64,000 nt of DNA from Vibrio zhugei. GTDB taxonomy: Bacteria > Pseudomonadota > Gammaproteobacteria > Enterobacterales > Vibrionaceae. The position numbers were made by a program, and so were the translations under genes. The notes under the pieces were generated by a model, which was given only the letters and a program-made list of their open reading frames with translations, ran no database searches and was not told the origin of the DNA. The stretch spans positions 558,001-622,000 of the forward strand of contig NZ_CP033077.1 in the NCBI RefSeq assembly GCF_003716875.1, written 5' to 3'. Below are positions 55,833-64,000 of this stretch, one piece after another; the first letter of the stretch is position 1; each line of letters starts with the position of its first letter.

Positions 55833-56663
55833 TTATAGATTCTTGAAATCGTCTTTACTGTGACGCTCCGCTAAATGAGGTTCGCCCCATGTGCGGTTAA
55901 CAATTCGTCCGCGTTTTACTGCCGGACGCTCCGCAATGGCATTCGCCCAGCGCACCACATTGGTATAACTTTTCACATCCAAGAACTCCGCGGCATCGTA
56001 CAGTTCGCCCAACACCAACGCACCATACCAAGGCCAAATCGCCATGTCCGCAATGGTGTATTCCTCACCGGCAACAAATTCATGATTGGCCAGTTGTTTG
56101 TCGAGCACGTCTAATTGACGCTTGGTTTCCATGGCATAACGATTGATAGGATATTCGAGTTTTTCCGGTGCATAGCTGTAGAAGTGGCCAAAGCCACCGC
56201 CGACAAATGGCGCGCTGCCCATTTGCCAAAAGAGCCAGTTTAAGCACTCAGTACGATCCACACCTTTTGGAATAAAGGCATCAAACTTTTCAGCGAGATA
56301 CATCATGATTGAGCCAGACTCGAACACACGAACGGGTTTTTCTTGTGAAAAATCCATCAATGCTGGAATCTTGGAGTTAGGGTTAACGGCAACGAAACCA
56401 CTACCAAACTGGTCCCCTTCACCGATATTAATCAAGAATGCATCGTAATCGGCGTCATCAATCACGGCTTCGAGCAGCTCCTCTAACAGAATGGTGACTT
56501 TTTGACCATTCGGTGTGCCTAACGAATACAGTTGCAAATCATGTTCGCCAACAGGCAACTCTTTATCTTCTCGTGCCCCTGCCGTTGGACGGTTGATACT
56601 GGCGAATTTACCGCCATTGCCTTCTGAAGGTGTCCAAACTTTAGGTGGAATATATTGACTCAT
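55833..56663 (-). CDS. yghU: Glutathione S-transferase, YghU type
   Basis: A 276-residue disulphide-bond oxidoreductase of the Nu-class GST family. N-terminal QYIPPKVWTP, LYSLGTPNGQKVTILLEELL and PNSKIPAL mark the thioredoxin-like half, with the glutathione-binding FESGSIMMYLAEKF; the helical half has EYTIADMAIWPW. These match E. coli YghU throughout. ATG 56663 is preceded by AGGAGCAAATA. It has its own terminator. Confidence 0.94.
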   Translation of the reverse strand: MSQYIPPKVWTPSEGNGGKFASINRPTAGAREDKELPVGEHDLQLYSLGTPNGQKVTILLEELLEAVIDDADYDAFLINIGEGDQFGSGFVAVNPNSKIPALMDFSQEKPVRVFESGSIMMYLAEKFDAFIPKGVDRTECLNWLFWQMGSAPFVGGGFGHFYSYAPEKLEYPINRYAMETKRQLDVLDKQLANHEFVAGEEYTIADMAIWPWYGALVLGELYDAAEFLDVKSYTNVVRWANAIAERPAVKRGRIVNRTWGEPHLAERHSKDDFKNL

Positions 56664-56913
56664 TATTTGCTCCTTGATTGCTTTCAAAGCGTTAAACCCA
56701 TCATACTGAATCTAAAATCACTATGACAACCCATAAATTCGAGTGGCCCTATCGAATAATCTGATGAATATGCATGGAACTTAATCAGCTTGCGATCACT
56801 GTGACTTCATGCCAAAACTATTCATGCAATGGTGTATTGAGTATACTGGCGCTCTTGCCACCGAGTTAGATTATTTTTTAGTCTATCTCAACACACAATA
56901 CAAGGAGGTTGGT

Positions 56914-57840
56914 GTGGTTGTATTATGTTACTTGGATAAAGAACGTGGTCTTGCTTGGAAACAGGCTCTCGGACAAGAGTTACCGCAATTGCAATTTCGC
57001 GTCTGGCCTGACCATGGGGATATGAATGACATTGAGGCGGTCATTACGTGGAAAATCCCTGAAGACATCCTCTCACGTCTGCCCAACCTACGCGTCATTT
57101 TCACCGTTTCTGCTGGCGTTGACCAAATCGATTTTAATACCATTCCTGAGTCAGTCACTGTGGCCAGGATGGTCAATACCGATTTAGAACAGCAAATGGC
57201 CGAGTATGCGTGCACTGCGGTCTTATCGGTTTATCGTCAGTTTCCGCTGTATCAAAAACAGCACAACGCACACCAATGGCAACAACAACACATTACCCCA
57301 GCGCATCAATACCATGTTGGCGTAATGGGGCTGGGACAACAAGGCAAAGCGGTGCTCAATCACCTTAGTGCCTTTCAGTTTTCACTACGTGGATGGGCCC
57401 GTGGTCGGCACCATCTACCCAACGTGGCATGTTATGCTGGAGCGGAAGAGTTTTCTAGTTTTCTCAAAGGTTTAGATTGCATCATTTGTGTGCTGCCTCT
57501 CACCGATGAAACCCATCACATTTTAAATCACCGCGTGTTTGAGCAGCTCAATACGGGTGCTTGCGTCATCAATATCGGCCGAGGTGGGCACGTCAATGAA
57601 ACCGAACTCTTGTCGGCATTAACGAGTGGGCAATTAGGCCATGCGATTTTAGATGTGACTCAACAAGAGCCCTTGCCGGAAGACAGCCCTATGTGGCAAC
57701 ACCCGAACCTATTGATCACTCCTCATATTGCCGGAATTACACGTCTTGAAGCTGGGTATGAATCCGTACGCGACAACCTAAAGCGCTTACTCGAGCAGCA
57801 ACCACTCATTGGTGTCGTCGATCGCACAGCCGAGTACTAG
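56914..57840 (+). CDS. ghrA: Glyoxylate/hydroxypyruvate reductase (GhrA-like)
   Basis: A 309-residue D-2-hydroxyacid dehydrogenase. The Rossmann motif GVMGLGQQGKAVLNHL, catalytic Arg in INIGRGGHVNE and HIAGITRLEAG with the catalytic His are present, close to E. coli GhrA in length and pattern. It reduces glyoxylate or hydroxypyruvate with NADPH. I choose GTG 56914 because AAGGAGG lies five bases before it and the family begins about here, rather than an ATG 35 codons upstream. Confidence 0.85.
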   Translation: MVVLCYLDKERGLAWKQALGQELPQLQFRVWPDHGDMNDIEAVITWKIPEDILSRLPNLRVIFTVSAGVDQIDFNTIPESVTVARMVNTDLEQQMAEYACTAVLSVYRQFPLYQKQHNAHQWQQQHITPAHQYHVGVMGLGQQGKAVLNHLSAFQFSLRGWARGRHHLPNVACYAGAEEFSSFLKGLDCIICVLPLTDETHHILNHRVFEQLNTGACVINIGRGGHVNETELLSALTSGQLGHAILDVTQQEPLPEDSPMWQHPNLLITPHIAGITRLEAGYESVRDNLKRLLEQQPLIGVVDRTAEY

Positions 57841-58008
57841 TCGTTCCATCCACACGAGTCAGCCTCGTTGGCTCGTTGTTATCACGCATTCTCTCTTCGG
57901 TGCACAATCCTGTATCGGCTAAAATCCATTCAAATAATGAGAATGACTTGCATTTACTTCGCTTAAATGAAATATATTACGCTTATGTGTCTTCAACGGA
58001 GGCTGACT

Positions 58009-58875
58009 ATGTCAGCAAATATCAATCAATTGAATTATACCCTTAGAGCCATGCGAGCCGAGGATGTCGTCCAAGCGCATCAGCTGACACAAAAGCTATG
58101 TTGGCCGCATCGCCAAGAAGACTGGCTCACGATGGTGCATTTAGCGACCGCCATGGTCATCGAACATGACGGCAAACTCATTGGCACTGCGTGTGCTGTG
58201 GTTCAGGGGGAATACACCAGCTTAGGGTTAGTGGTCATTGCTGACGATTATCAAGGTTATGGACTAGGCCGCGAACTTGTCACTGCGGTAATGGAAGCCA
58301 GTCAGTCGTCCTCTTTTTTCTTATCTGCGACTGCGGCAGGGACCCCGCTTTATACAAAGTTGGGCTTCCAAGAGTACGCCCGAATACATCAATACCAAGG
58401 TCAAGTCACTCAATCAGCCTGCGCACATCGCGATGAGAGCTCAAGCTACCGCATACGAAGACTGACTGAAAGCGATGCGCCACAGATGATCGCCTTGTTG
58501 AACCGCGCCAGTGGCATGGACCGCTCGCACGTTTTTGCAGAGGTGCAAAAAAACACCGAGTACAGTGTCGGGTTAGAAAAAGAAGGAAGGCTTATCGGTT
58601 TTGCCAGCTATCGCCGCTTTGGTCGAGGCGAGGCCATCGGTCCAGTCATCGCCAATGATGCCAGCGAAGCCAAAGCATTACTAAGGTATTTATTGGCAGA
58701 GAATGTGGGCAAATTTGTGCGCGTTGATACGCCAGAGAGATACCAGCTCGAGCATGAGCTCAATGAATGGGGACTTTCGCAAGTGGATGACATATCCGCG
58801 ATGTATCTAGGTCAAAAGCCGTCGCCGTCGTCCTCGTTGCAAACCTATTGCTTAATTACGCAGGCATTAGGTTAA
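58009..58875 (+). CDS. Tandem-GNAT acetyltransferase
   Basis: A 288-residue protein with two GNAT domains. The first has the acetyl-CoA loop VIADDYQGYGLGRELV near residue 80 with FFLSATAAGTPLYTKLGF; the second, smaller domain spans residues 150-275 and lacks a clear Q/R-x2-G-x-G/A loop. It acetylates an unknown amine. ATG 58009 is supported by GGAGGCTGACT. Confidence 0.85.
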   Translation: MSANINQLNYTLRAMRAEDVVQAHQLTQKLCWPHRQEDWLTMVHLATAMVIEHDGKLIGTACAVVQGEYTSLGLVVIADDYQGYGLGRELVTAVMEASQSSSFFLSATAAGTPLYTKLGFQEYARIHQYQGQVTQSACAHRDESSSYRIRRLTESDAPQMIALLNRASGMDRSHVFAEVQKNTEYSVGLEKEGRLIGFASYRRFGRGEAIGPVIANDASEAKALLRYLLAENVGKFVRVDTPERYQLEHELNEWGLSQVDDISAMYLGQKPSPSSSLQTYCLITQALG

Positions 58876-58947
58876 TTCACTCTAAGTACTGGCAGACGGA
58901 TTAAATGCCTGACGATGGTGGATGACGACACAAAGAAGGGCTTAGCT

Positions 58948-59097
58948 CTACCTGTTGCTGCGGGGGCCTACTAACTTCAGAGTTTCGGCTTTAAATTCAG
59001 GAGCATGGAGAATACGTTTGTTCTTGTTTGTCATGGTTCACCGCGTAGTGATTGTCCTCACTGAACTCAGTGTGCAAAACTGCTGGTGCGGATCACT
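58948..59097 (-). pseudogene. IS3-family OrfA start, truncated
   Basis: On the minus strand ATG at 59034 opens MTNKNKRILHAPEFKAETLKLV, the usual beginning of an IS3-family OrfA, and ends after 28 codons at 58948. Upstream, the sequence TGATCCGCACCAGCAGTTTTG resembles an IS end. The rest of the element is missing. A second insertion relic in the window. Confidence 0.6.
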
Positions 59098-59137
59098 TCA
59101 TTTGTTGAGGGGACGACTGGCCCCCCTCAACCAATGC

Positions 59138-59254
59138 CTAGAATAGTTTTGCTATGTATCCCTGAATCAATAAACCAAAACACGAGTTAAACACCGCGAC
59201 AGCAACGGCTGAAATCGCCAAGCCCACCACCACACGCTCCATCGTTTTGTTCAT
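59138..59254 (-). CDS. Very small membrane protein
   Basis: A possible 38-residue protein: a short basic N terminus (MNKTMER) followed by one hydrophobic segment and the tail QGYIAKLF. The ATG at 59254 is backed by AAGGATCAAGAT. An extended form with a charged N terminus starts at 59320 without a ribosome site. Function unknown; it may not be expressed. Confidence 0.4.
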   Translation of the reverse strand: MNKTMERVVVGLAISAVAVAVFNSCFGLLIQGYIAKLF

Positions 59255-59320
59255 ATCTTGATCCTTGAGAAACGTTAGTCTTTTCTGCTGTTTTTTCAAC
59301 ACAGGAAGTTCACTATTCAT

Positions 59321-59762
59321 ATTTCACACATTCCCTATTCTTATCATAGAGTTACCCAAATATCACACAGTAAACCCAGCGAGTATCATCACTACCATGT
59401 TCGGTTGTCGAGGGTAGAATAAGCTTTTTAGCACGCCTGCAAAATGACTAGAAAGGAGTATTTCAGCCTGTCTGACACAAAAATAACAAATCCACCCTTT
59501 TGTTAGAGACGGGTCATATAAGTCTATGTAATGCGTGTTATTTCATATAATTATTGATCTTCTTAATCGCTGCCAGTATATCGCCATGCGCTGCGATATT
59601 GCTCTAAATACACGGATTTCTGTCCATTAAACGTCACATGGTCTATTTTTTAACATGGAAAACTGAGCCAACGAGGTTATTAAAAAGACGAGAGGTTCAA
59701 AGTTATTCCAAACCACCCTACTTATACTAAAAAGACGAACCATTAACCGGAGTTGTGTCATT
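59321..59762. other. Non-coding stretch before the esterase gene
   Basis: A 442-base A+T-rich region without coding potential or clear structured RNA. It presumably holds the esterase promoter; GGAG lies about ten bases ahead of its ATG. Confidence 0.4.
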
Positions 59763-60767
59763 ATGTCGAATAAAAAGCCGAATTTTCAGACTTTGCCTTC
59801 TCACAATCAATCATTAGATGAGGCGCCAGACTTTAAAACACAGAGCTTGCCGGGATACACAAACGGAGCAAAGGTTATTCAAGCGGCAAAGATTGCGTCG
59901 CCGCCTGTCGATTCGATCAGTGATGTTATCTATTCACAAATCCCTCATGAGAGTGAAAATATTCAATTGCGCATGTCACTGCTTGTACCAAGAACCTCTC
60001 ACAAAAAACCAGCGATTGTTTTTTATCCGGGCGGTGGGTTTACCAGTGCGCAAAGAAACAAATTCATCGAAATGAGAATGAAACTCGCCCAAGCTGGGTT
60101 TGTGGTTGCTGCTGCTGAATATCGTGTATTACCCCATACCTTTCCCGCTCCCCTCGTCGATGGTAAGTCGGCGGTGCGCTTTTTACGAGCAAATGCCGAA
60201 TCGTACAATATTGATGTCTCACGCATTGGGGTTTTAGGTAATTCCGCCGGCGGATGGTTAGCGGAAATGATGGGCACGACCAATGAAGAAGTCGAGTTCG
60301 ATAAAGGCTGGTTCTTAGAGCAGCCCTCCAATGTCAATGCCGTCGCCACTTTGTATGGCATTTCAAACTTGCTCAATATTGGTGAAGGCTATGAAGGCGA
60401 TGCGAACGCCAGTCACAAACAAGCGAACGTTCCAGAAGCATTACTGATCAATGGGATTGCGTTTCACGATCACCTTGGAGGTACGATCAATAGTGATGAG
60501 CCCAAAGCGTTATTTGCATCGCCCCTAGGACATATGCGAGCGGGGTTGCCTCCATTCTTAATAATGCATGGCAGCAATGACTCCTTGGTCTCTCCCGTTC
60601 AAGGCGCCCAATTGTTTGAAGCCCTGCAAGCACATGGTCATACACCCGAATATTACTTAATTGAAGGCGCTGATCATGGTGACGAAAGTTGGTATCAAGA
60701 GGCGACCATCAAAATCATTGTCGACTGGTTTTGTCAGCAGTTGCTTCCAACCGCGAATGCAAGTTAA
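59763..60767 (+). CDS. Alpha/beta-hydrolase esterase (HSL/xylan-esterase type)
   Basis: A 334-residue hydrolase without a signal peptide. YPGGGFTS is the oxyanion HGGG-like motif, GNSAGGWLAEM the nucleophile Ser, MHGSNDSLVSP the Asp and GADHGDES the His of the triad. It probably cleaves small esters. The context is neutral: it faces the AbrB-type gene in tandem with 117 bases between. Confidence 0.87.
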   Translation: MSNKKPNFQTLPSHNQSLDEAPDFKTQSLPGYTNGAKVIQAAKIASPPVDSISDVIYSQIPHESENIQLRMSLLVPRTSHKKPAIVFYPGGGFTSAQRNKFIEMRMKLAQAGFVVAAAEYRVLPHTFPAPLVDGKSAVRFLRANAESYNIDVSRIGVLGNSAGGWLAEMMGTTNEEVEFDKGWFLEQPSNVNAVATLYGISNLLNIGEGYEGDANASHKQANVPEALLINGIAFHDHLGGTINSDEPKALFASPLGHMRAGLPPFLIMHGSNDSLVSPVQGAQLFEALQAHGHTPEYYLIEGADHGDESWYQEATIKIIVDWFCQQLLPTANAS

Positions 60768-60884
60768 ACCCATCCGCTGAATCAACGGCTCGTGTTCCCT
60801 CCCATAACAATAATGGTGTTTTGAAATTTCCATTCAAATACGCCATTATTCGTTTTCAAATATGACAATGAGAACTTAACCAAC

Positions 60885-61967
60885 ATGCGTGGCCTTACTT
60901 CTTCTCGCCAACTTTTTCTCTGGTTTGCGCTAACCCTAATTTCGGTGCCTATCGCACTGGGATTTCACTACCTGTCCATCCCTGCCGCGTTTTTATTAGG
61001 CCCCATGCTAACGGCCATTCTGTTTGCACAAAAAAATGTGGTACTCAAACCGCATAAACACATCATCAGCTTTGCACAAGCAGTACTGGGCTTAATGATC
61101 TCTCAAGCATTATCGGTCAATGCTCTGAATCAAATTAGTCAGCATCTTGGGCTCTTTATCGGGGGCGTACTGTCAGTCTTGATCGCCAGTACCGCGCTGA
61201 GTGCGGTGTTAGCTTATCGGCGAATTGTCCCCGGAACTGCGGCCATTTGGGGCAGTAGCCCAGGCGCGGCCGCGGCAATGACTCTACTCGCACAAGATTA
61301 CGGAGCAGATGTCAAAATTGTCGCTCTCATGCAATATTTGCGCGTGATACTCGTGACATTGACGGCGGCCATGGTAACACACCTGTTTGTACCGTCGACA
61401 CCGTTACCCACTGAGCACGCGCACTTTATCGAGGGGCATATCGATTATGAGGGCTTCATCAAAACCCTGATCTTAATCGCTGTCATATTACTGGTGAGTT
61501 TGCGCATCAAATTACCGTCAGGCCCTTTAATGCTTGCCATCGCCAGTGGTTTAGCCGTGAGCTATTGGCACGATTTTGTTATTACCTTGCCTCAGTTGTT
61601 ACTCCTCACCTCTTACTCGATGATTGGTTGGCACATCGGCTCAAAATTTACAGGCAATGCGACTCGCTATACGCTGAAAATTCTGCCGAATATCTTTTTT
61701 TCTATCACCTTATTAATTGGTTTTTGTGGGGTGCTGTCTTGGGGATTGGTTCGCTACTTTGGGATCGACCCACTAACGGCGTACTTAGCCATGAGTCCTG
61801 GGGGCGCAGATGCCATCGCCATTATTGCCGCCAGCTCTCATCACATTGATTTGCCGTTTGTTATGGCAATGCAGACGTGTCGCTTACTGTTCATGCTTAT
61901 TTTTGGGCCGATGCTTGCAATCCAAGCGGCGAAACTGGTTGAACGGCGTAGTTCTCAACACGTCTAG
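60885..61967 (+). CDS. AbrB-family membrane protein
   Basis: A 360-residue integral membrane protein with about ten hydrophobic segments in two similar halves. GPMLTAILFAQKN and WGSSPGAAAAMTLLAQDYGAD in the first half recur as GPLMLAIASGL and MSPGGADAIAIIAASSHHID in the second; this duplication marks the AbrB family (formerly annotated ammonia monooxygenase). It is a putative transporter of unknown substrate. Terminator follows. Confidence 0.88.
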   Translation: MRGLTSSRQLFLWFALTLISVPIALGFHYLSIPAAFLLGPMLTAILFAQKNVVLKPHKHIISFAQAVLGLMISQALSVNALNQISQHLGLFIGGVLSVLIASTALSAVLAYRRIVPGTAAIWGSSPGAAAAMTLLAQDYGADVKIVALMQYLRVILVTLTAAMVTHLFVPSTPLPTEHAHFIEGHIDYEGFIKTLILIAVILLVSLRIKLPSGPLMLAIASGLAVSYWHDFVITLPQLLLLTSYSMIGWHIGSKFTGNATRYTLKILPNIFFSITLLIGFCGVLSWGLVRYFGIDPLTAYLAMSPGGADAIAIIAASSHHIDLPFVMAMQTCRLLFMLIFGPMLAIQAAKLVERRSSQHV

Positions 61968-62000
61968 GCGGGCAGCAAGGACAATGTTCTCGCAATAAAA

Positions 62001-62030
62001 AAGGCATTGCCTCAGCAATGCCTTCAAAAA
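62001..62030 (+). terminator. Terminator after the AbrB-family gene
   Basis: AAGGCATTGC/GCAATGCCTT stem with a four-base loop, flanked by A and T runs. Confidence 0.85.
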
Positions 62031-62396
62031 GATCATTGTAAATCAATAACCTATTTATTTTTATTGTTTATTTTGAGTAATGAAACTCATTTATTATTTA
62101 GCCTTTTTTCGAACCATCATGATAATGCTGCGCATGACTCTGTGGCTCTTGGACGTTGTTATAGAAACTATGACTCAAAATACAACCAACACCACGCGTA
62201 TTGTCACGTTCTCTATGCAGATTGCTATAATATTTATTCGTTTCTGAGTAATAATTATTTTATCAGTTTATAAATACAGCGCAATAACGCTGTTGAAAAA
62301 TCACGCAGTTTGGGAGAATAACCCAAAGTTAAATGTGCACTTATGCCTACTTTCTTAATTTTAAGACACTTATAATAATCAAACAGTTGCATTTGG
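62031..62396. other. Non-coding stretch between AbrB-family gene and mpaA
   Basis: A 366-base A+T-rich region between convergent genes. No gene, repeat or RNA structure recognised apart from the terminator to its left. Confidence 0.4.
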
Positions 62397-63104
62397 TTAA
62401 ATGTCATTGGTCAGTAATGTCAGTATGCCTTGCAAGTACACTTCGGTGACATCATCCGTTGCGATGGGCGGTAACTCAATCGTGATATTCGGAATCTCTT
62501 GCTCATCACACCAAGTGCCAAACGATCCCGGCGTGTCATACCCCACTCCATCCATGACAGGTAAATTGAAAACCTCCGCTAACTTGGTTCCCAACGTTTG
62601 GTGGCGCCCCGCATCAATACACGCCAATGGCTCATGAAAACTGAGGATAAAAGCCGGCTGTAAACGCTCTATGAGCGCCATTAAATGACGAGTTTCTGGC
62701 TCTGAGCCACCACTTGTGCCTGTGGCTAAATGCACATCTCGTGTCTCGGCATGACTATTCCAGCGATACACGGTGCCGTTCCCCGACCAATTCCGAGTTG
62801 GGAAATTTCGATTCAAATCCACCCCGTTAGCATTGGAGCGTAAGCCAAGCTGATTACCATCGGGATTGGCAGACAGGATCACATGGTGATGCAAGTTCGC
62901 ATGCTCAATGCTTCTTAATCCTGCCGATAGCAAACTGATCGAGGCCGTTTCATCCCCATGCATGCCCGCAAACACCAATCCTGCTTCGTTAGTAGGACAT
63001 TGTGCAGGGAAATATAGCAAGGGAGCCCCAAGGGCTGATTGCCCATATTGGGTCGGGGACATAAGCAGTTGCCCACGCTGTGAACGAATTTTGGTCGGTT
63101 TCAT
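62397..63104 (-). CDS. mpaA: Murein peptide amidase A (MpaA)
   Basis: A 235-residue cytoplasmic zinc carboxypeptidase of the M14 family that splits the gamma-D-Glu-meso-DAP bond in recycled murein tripeptide. Zn ligands are in AGMHGDETA and a later His in ILSFHEPL; ANPDGNQLG and VDLNRNFPTRNW are family motifs. E. coli MpaA is of similar length. Its gene is divergent from an OppA/MppA-type binding protein, which imports such peptides. Confidence 0.9.
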   Translation of the reverse strand: MKPTKIRSQRGQLLMSPTQYGQSALGAPLLYFPAQCPTNEAGLVFAGMHGDETASISLLSAGLRSIEHANLHHHVILSANPDGNQLGLRSNANGVDLNRNFPTRNWSGNGTVYRWNSHAETRDVHLATGTSGGSEPETRHLMALIERLQPAFILSFHEPLACIDAGRHQTLGTKLAEVFNLPVMDGVGYDTPGSFGTWCDEQEIPNITIELPPIATDDVTEVYLQGILTLLTNDI

Positions 63105-63247
63105 GTCATCTTCCTATGATGTTGGTGGTTCAACTGATTAATAAACCTGGCTAATCATGACGCAACCCCTCCAATTCTTAGTGATAAAGAGGTACACTAC
63201 GTCTCTTATCGCTTAGATATTGGTCGACGCTATCACAAGGACGTAGT
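63105..63247. promoter_or_regulatory. Divergent mpaA/oppA promoter region
   Basis: A 143-base divergent intergenic region serving both genes. AAGGACGTAGT precedes the rightward start. Confidence 0.5.
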
Positions 63248-64000
63248 ATGAATTCAAACACTAAGACACTTATTGCGACAACAGTTGCTTCCACATTTTT
63301 TTTGGCATCCAGCATTCCTGCGCATGCTGCCAATGTACCGCCAAACACGCATTTAGCCAAGCATCAGGTATTGGTAAGAGGCAACGATGCAGAAGCGGCT
63401 ACCCTTGATCCGATGAAAGCCGAAGGAATGGCAGAAATGCACATTCTACGCGATCTTTTTGAAGGTTTGGTGATTCAAGATAGTAACGGTAATGTGGTTC
63501 CAGGTGTGGCTTCGCACTGGAAAAACAAAGACAACACGATCTTCACGTTTTATCTTCGTAAAGATGCCCAATGGTCAGACGGTTCTCCGTTAACTGCGCA
63601 AGATTTTGTTTACAGCTTGCGACGCGTTGTTGACCCGGCGTCAGCGTCCCCTAATGCGTGGTATATCAAACTGAGCGGCATTAAAAACGCGGAAGCGATC
63701 ATTGACGGTAATAAGAAACCGAGTGAATTAGGCGTGAAGGCACTCAATGATCACACCCTCCAATTTACGTTGAATAAACCCGTGCCTTACTTTATCGCGA
63801 TGACCGGACATACTTCGATGATGCCCGTTCCTCGTCGCCTCGTTGAGAAATACGGTGATAAATGGGCAAGGCCGGAGCATATGGTGTCCAATGGTGCTTA
63901 TCAGTTACAAAAATGGGTGGTCAACGAACGTGTCGAATTAGAGCGCAACCCCCATTATTGGAACAATGCTAAAACCGAAATTAACCATGTCACTTACATT
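63248..64000 (+). CDS. Oligopeptide-binding protein (OppA/MppA type), partial
   Basis: The first 251 residues of a family-5 solute-binding protein; it runs off the right edge without a stop. A signal peptide (cleavage near AHAAN) is followed by LDPMKAEGMAEMHILRDLFEGL and WSDGSPLTAQDFVYSLRRVVDP, the family signature. With mpaA alongside, the MppA role of binding murein tripeptide L-Ala-D-Glu-DAP is likely, though general OppA cannot be excluded. ATG 63248 follows AAGGACGTAGT. Confidence 0.92.
   Translation, partial: MNSNTKTLIATTVASTFFLASSIPAHAANVPPNTHLAKHQVLVRGNDAEAATLDPMKAEGMAEMHILRDLFEGLVIQDSNGNVVPGVASHWKNKDNTIFTFYLRKDAQWSDGSPLTAQDFVYSLRRVVDPASASPNAWYIKLSGIKNAEAIIDGNKKPSELGVKALNDHTLQFTLNKPVPYFIAMTGHTSMMPVPRRLVEKYGDKWARPEHMVSNGAYQLQKWVVNERVELERNPHYWNNAKTEINHVTYI

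Noticed and set aside
58955..59146. Rightward 63-codon open frame
   Set aside because: It lies opposite the IS3-family OrfA relic and has no ribosome site or protein-like features.
1..64000. tRNA, rRNA, prophage or integron attC arrays
   Set aside because: I scanned the gaps and saw no cloverleaf, rRNA-like, phage-structural or attC-like sequence that I could defend.

Overview
The window is chromosomal DNA from a marine or halophilic gammaproteobacterium of the Vibrionaceae, most likely a Vibrio or close relative. The evidence is a quorum-regulatory Qrr small RNA with its conserved core and a sigma-54 promoter, a CsrB-type small RNA with a VarA/UvrY box, an ectABC-aspartokinase operon, a delta-VPH 'thermostable hemolysin' gene and an RRF_GI-type small protein. 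I cannot name the species from sequence alone.

Layout. 1-2058: a polar amino-acid ABC transporter (ATPase partial at the left edge, permease, binding protein). 2331-4489: an agmatinase-family protein that lacks three metal-ligand carboxylates, and a membrane-anchored TPR protein with a probable frameshift. 4926-15668: an osmoprotection locus with an orphan ProX, proVWX, a CosR-like MarR regulator, MgtE, and aspartokinase-ectC-ectB-ectA. 16064-16169: a Qrr sRNA transcribed away from ectA. 16258-22560: a seven-gene operon (delta-VPH-like/GNAT-like protein, acyl-AMP ligase, haem-oxygenase-like putative di-iron enzyme, SDR, TPR lipoprotein-like protein, OmpR-type regulator, sensor kinase). This is the best candidate for an undescribed small-molecule system. 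22744-27198: mixed housekeeping genes (methyltransferase, LysR, CDF transporter, acetyltransferase, OsmC, ExoD). 27328-27655: a CsrB-family sRNA. 28054-34361: dCMP deaminase, a GGDEF-EAL protein, then a YhjX-type transporter with its pyruvate-sensing-type PyrSR (YpdAB) two-component system and a matching direct-repeat operator.

34557-41040: small membrane protein, LysE exporter, HAD phosphatase, a secreted GH67 alpha-glucuronidase, a YjeH-like permease and an LpxH-like phosphoesterase. 41121-44117: an RRF_GI gene split by an IS21-family element with a 5-bp target duplication; removing the IS restores the reading frame exactly. 44278-47292: universal stress protein, a secreted lipase gene broken by one in-frame stop, and an orphan amino-acid-binding protein. 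47483-52722: an accessory zone with A+T-rich hypothetical genes, an IS3-family relic, an IS10-like IS4-family element and short direct repeats. 53135-64000: chemoreceptor, GST YghU, GhrA-like reductase, tandem GNAT, a second IS3 relic, an esterase, an AbrB-type membrane protein, and the divergent mpaA / oppA(mppA)-like pair for murein peptide recycling, the last running off the right edge.

How it works together. The left third is a compatible-solute module: uptake through ProVWX plus an extra ProX, ectoine synthesis fed by a dedicated aspartokinase, and a local MarR regulator. Two global post-transcriptional regulators (Qrr and CsrB-type) lie within 12 kb of each other and tie this stretch to quorum sensing and carbon-storage control. 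The right third shows repeated IS activity and gene decay. All coordinates and motifs were read directly by eye. Family assignments rest on recognised motifs, not on database searches.
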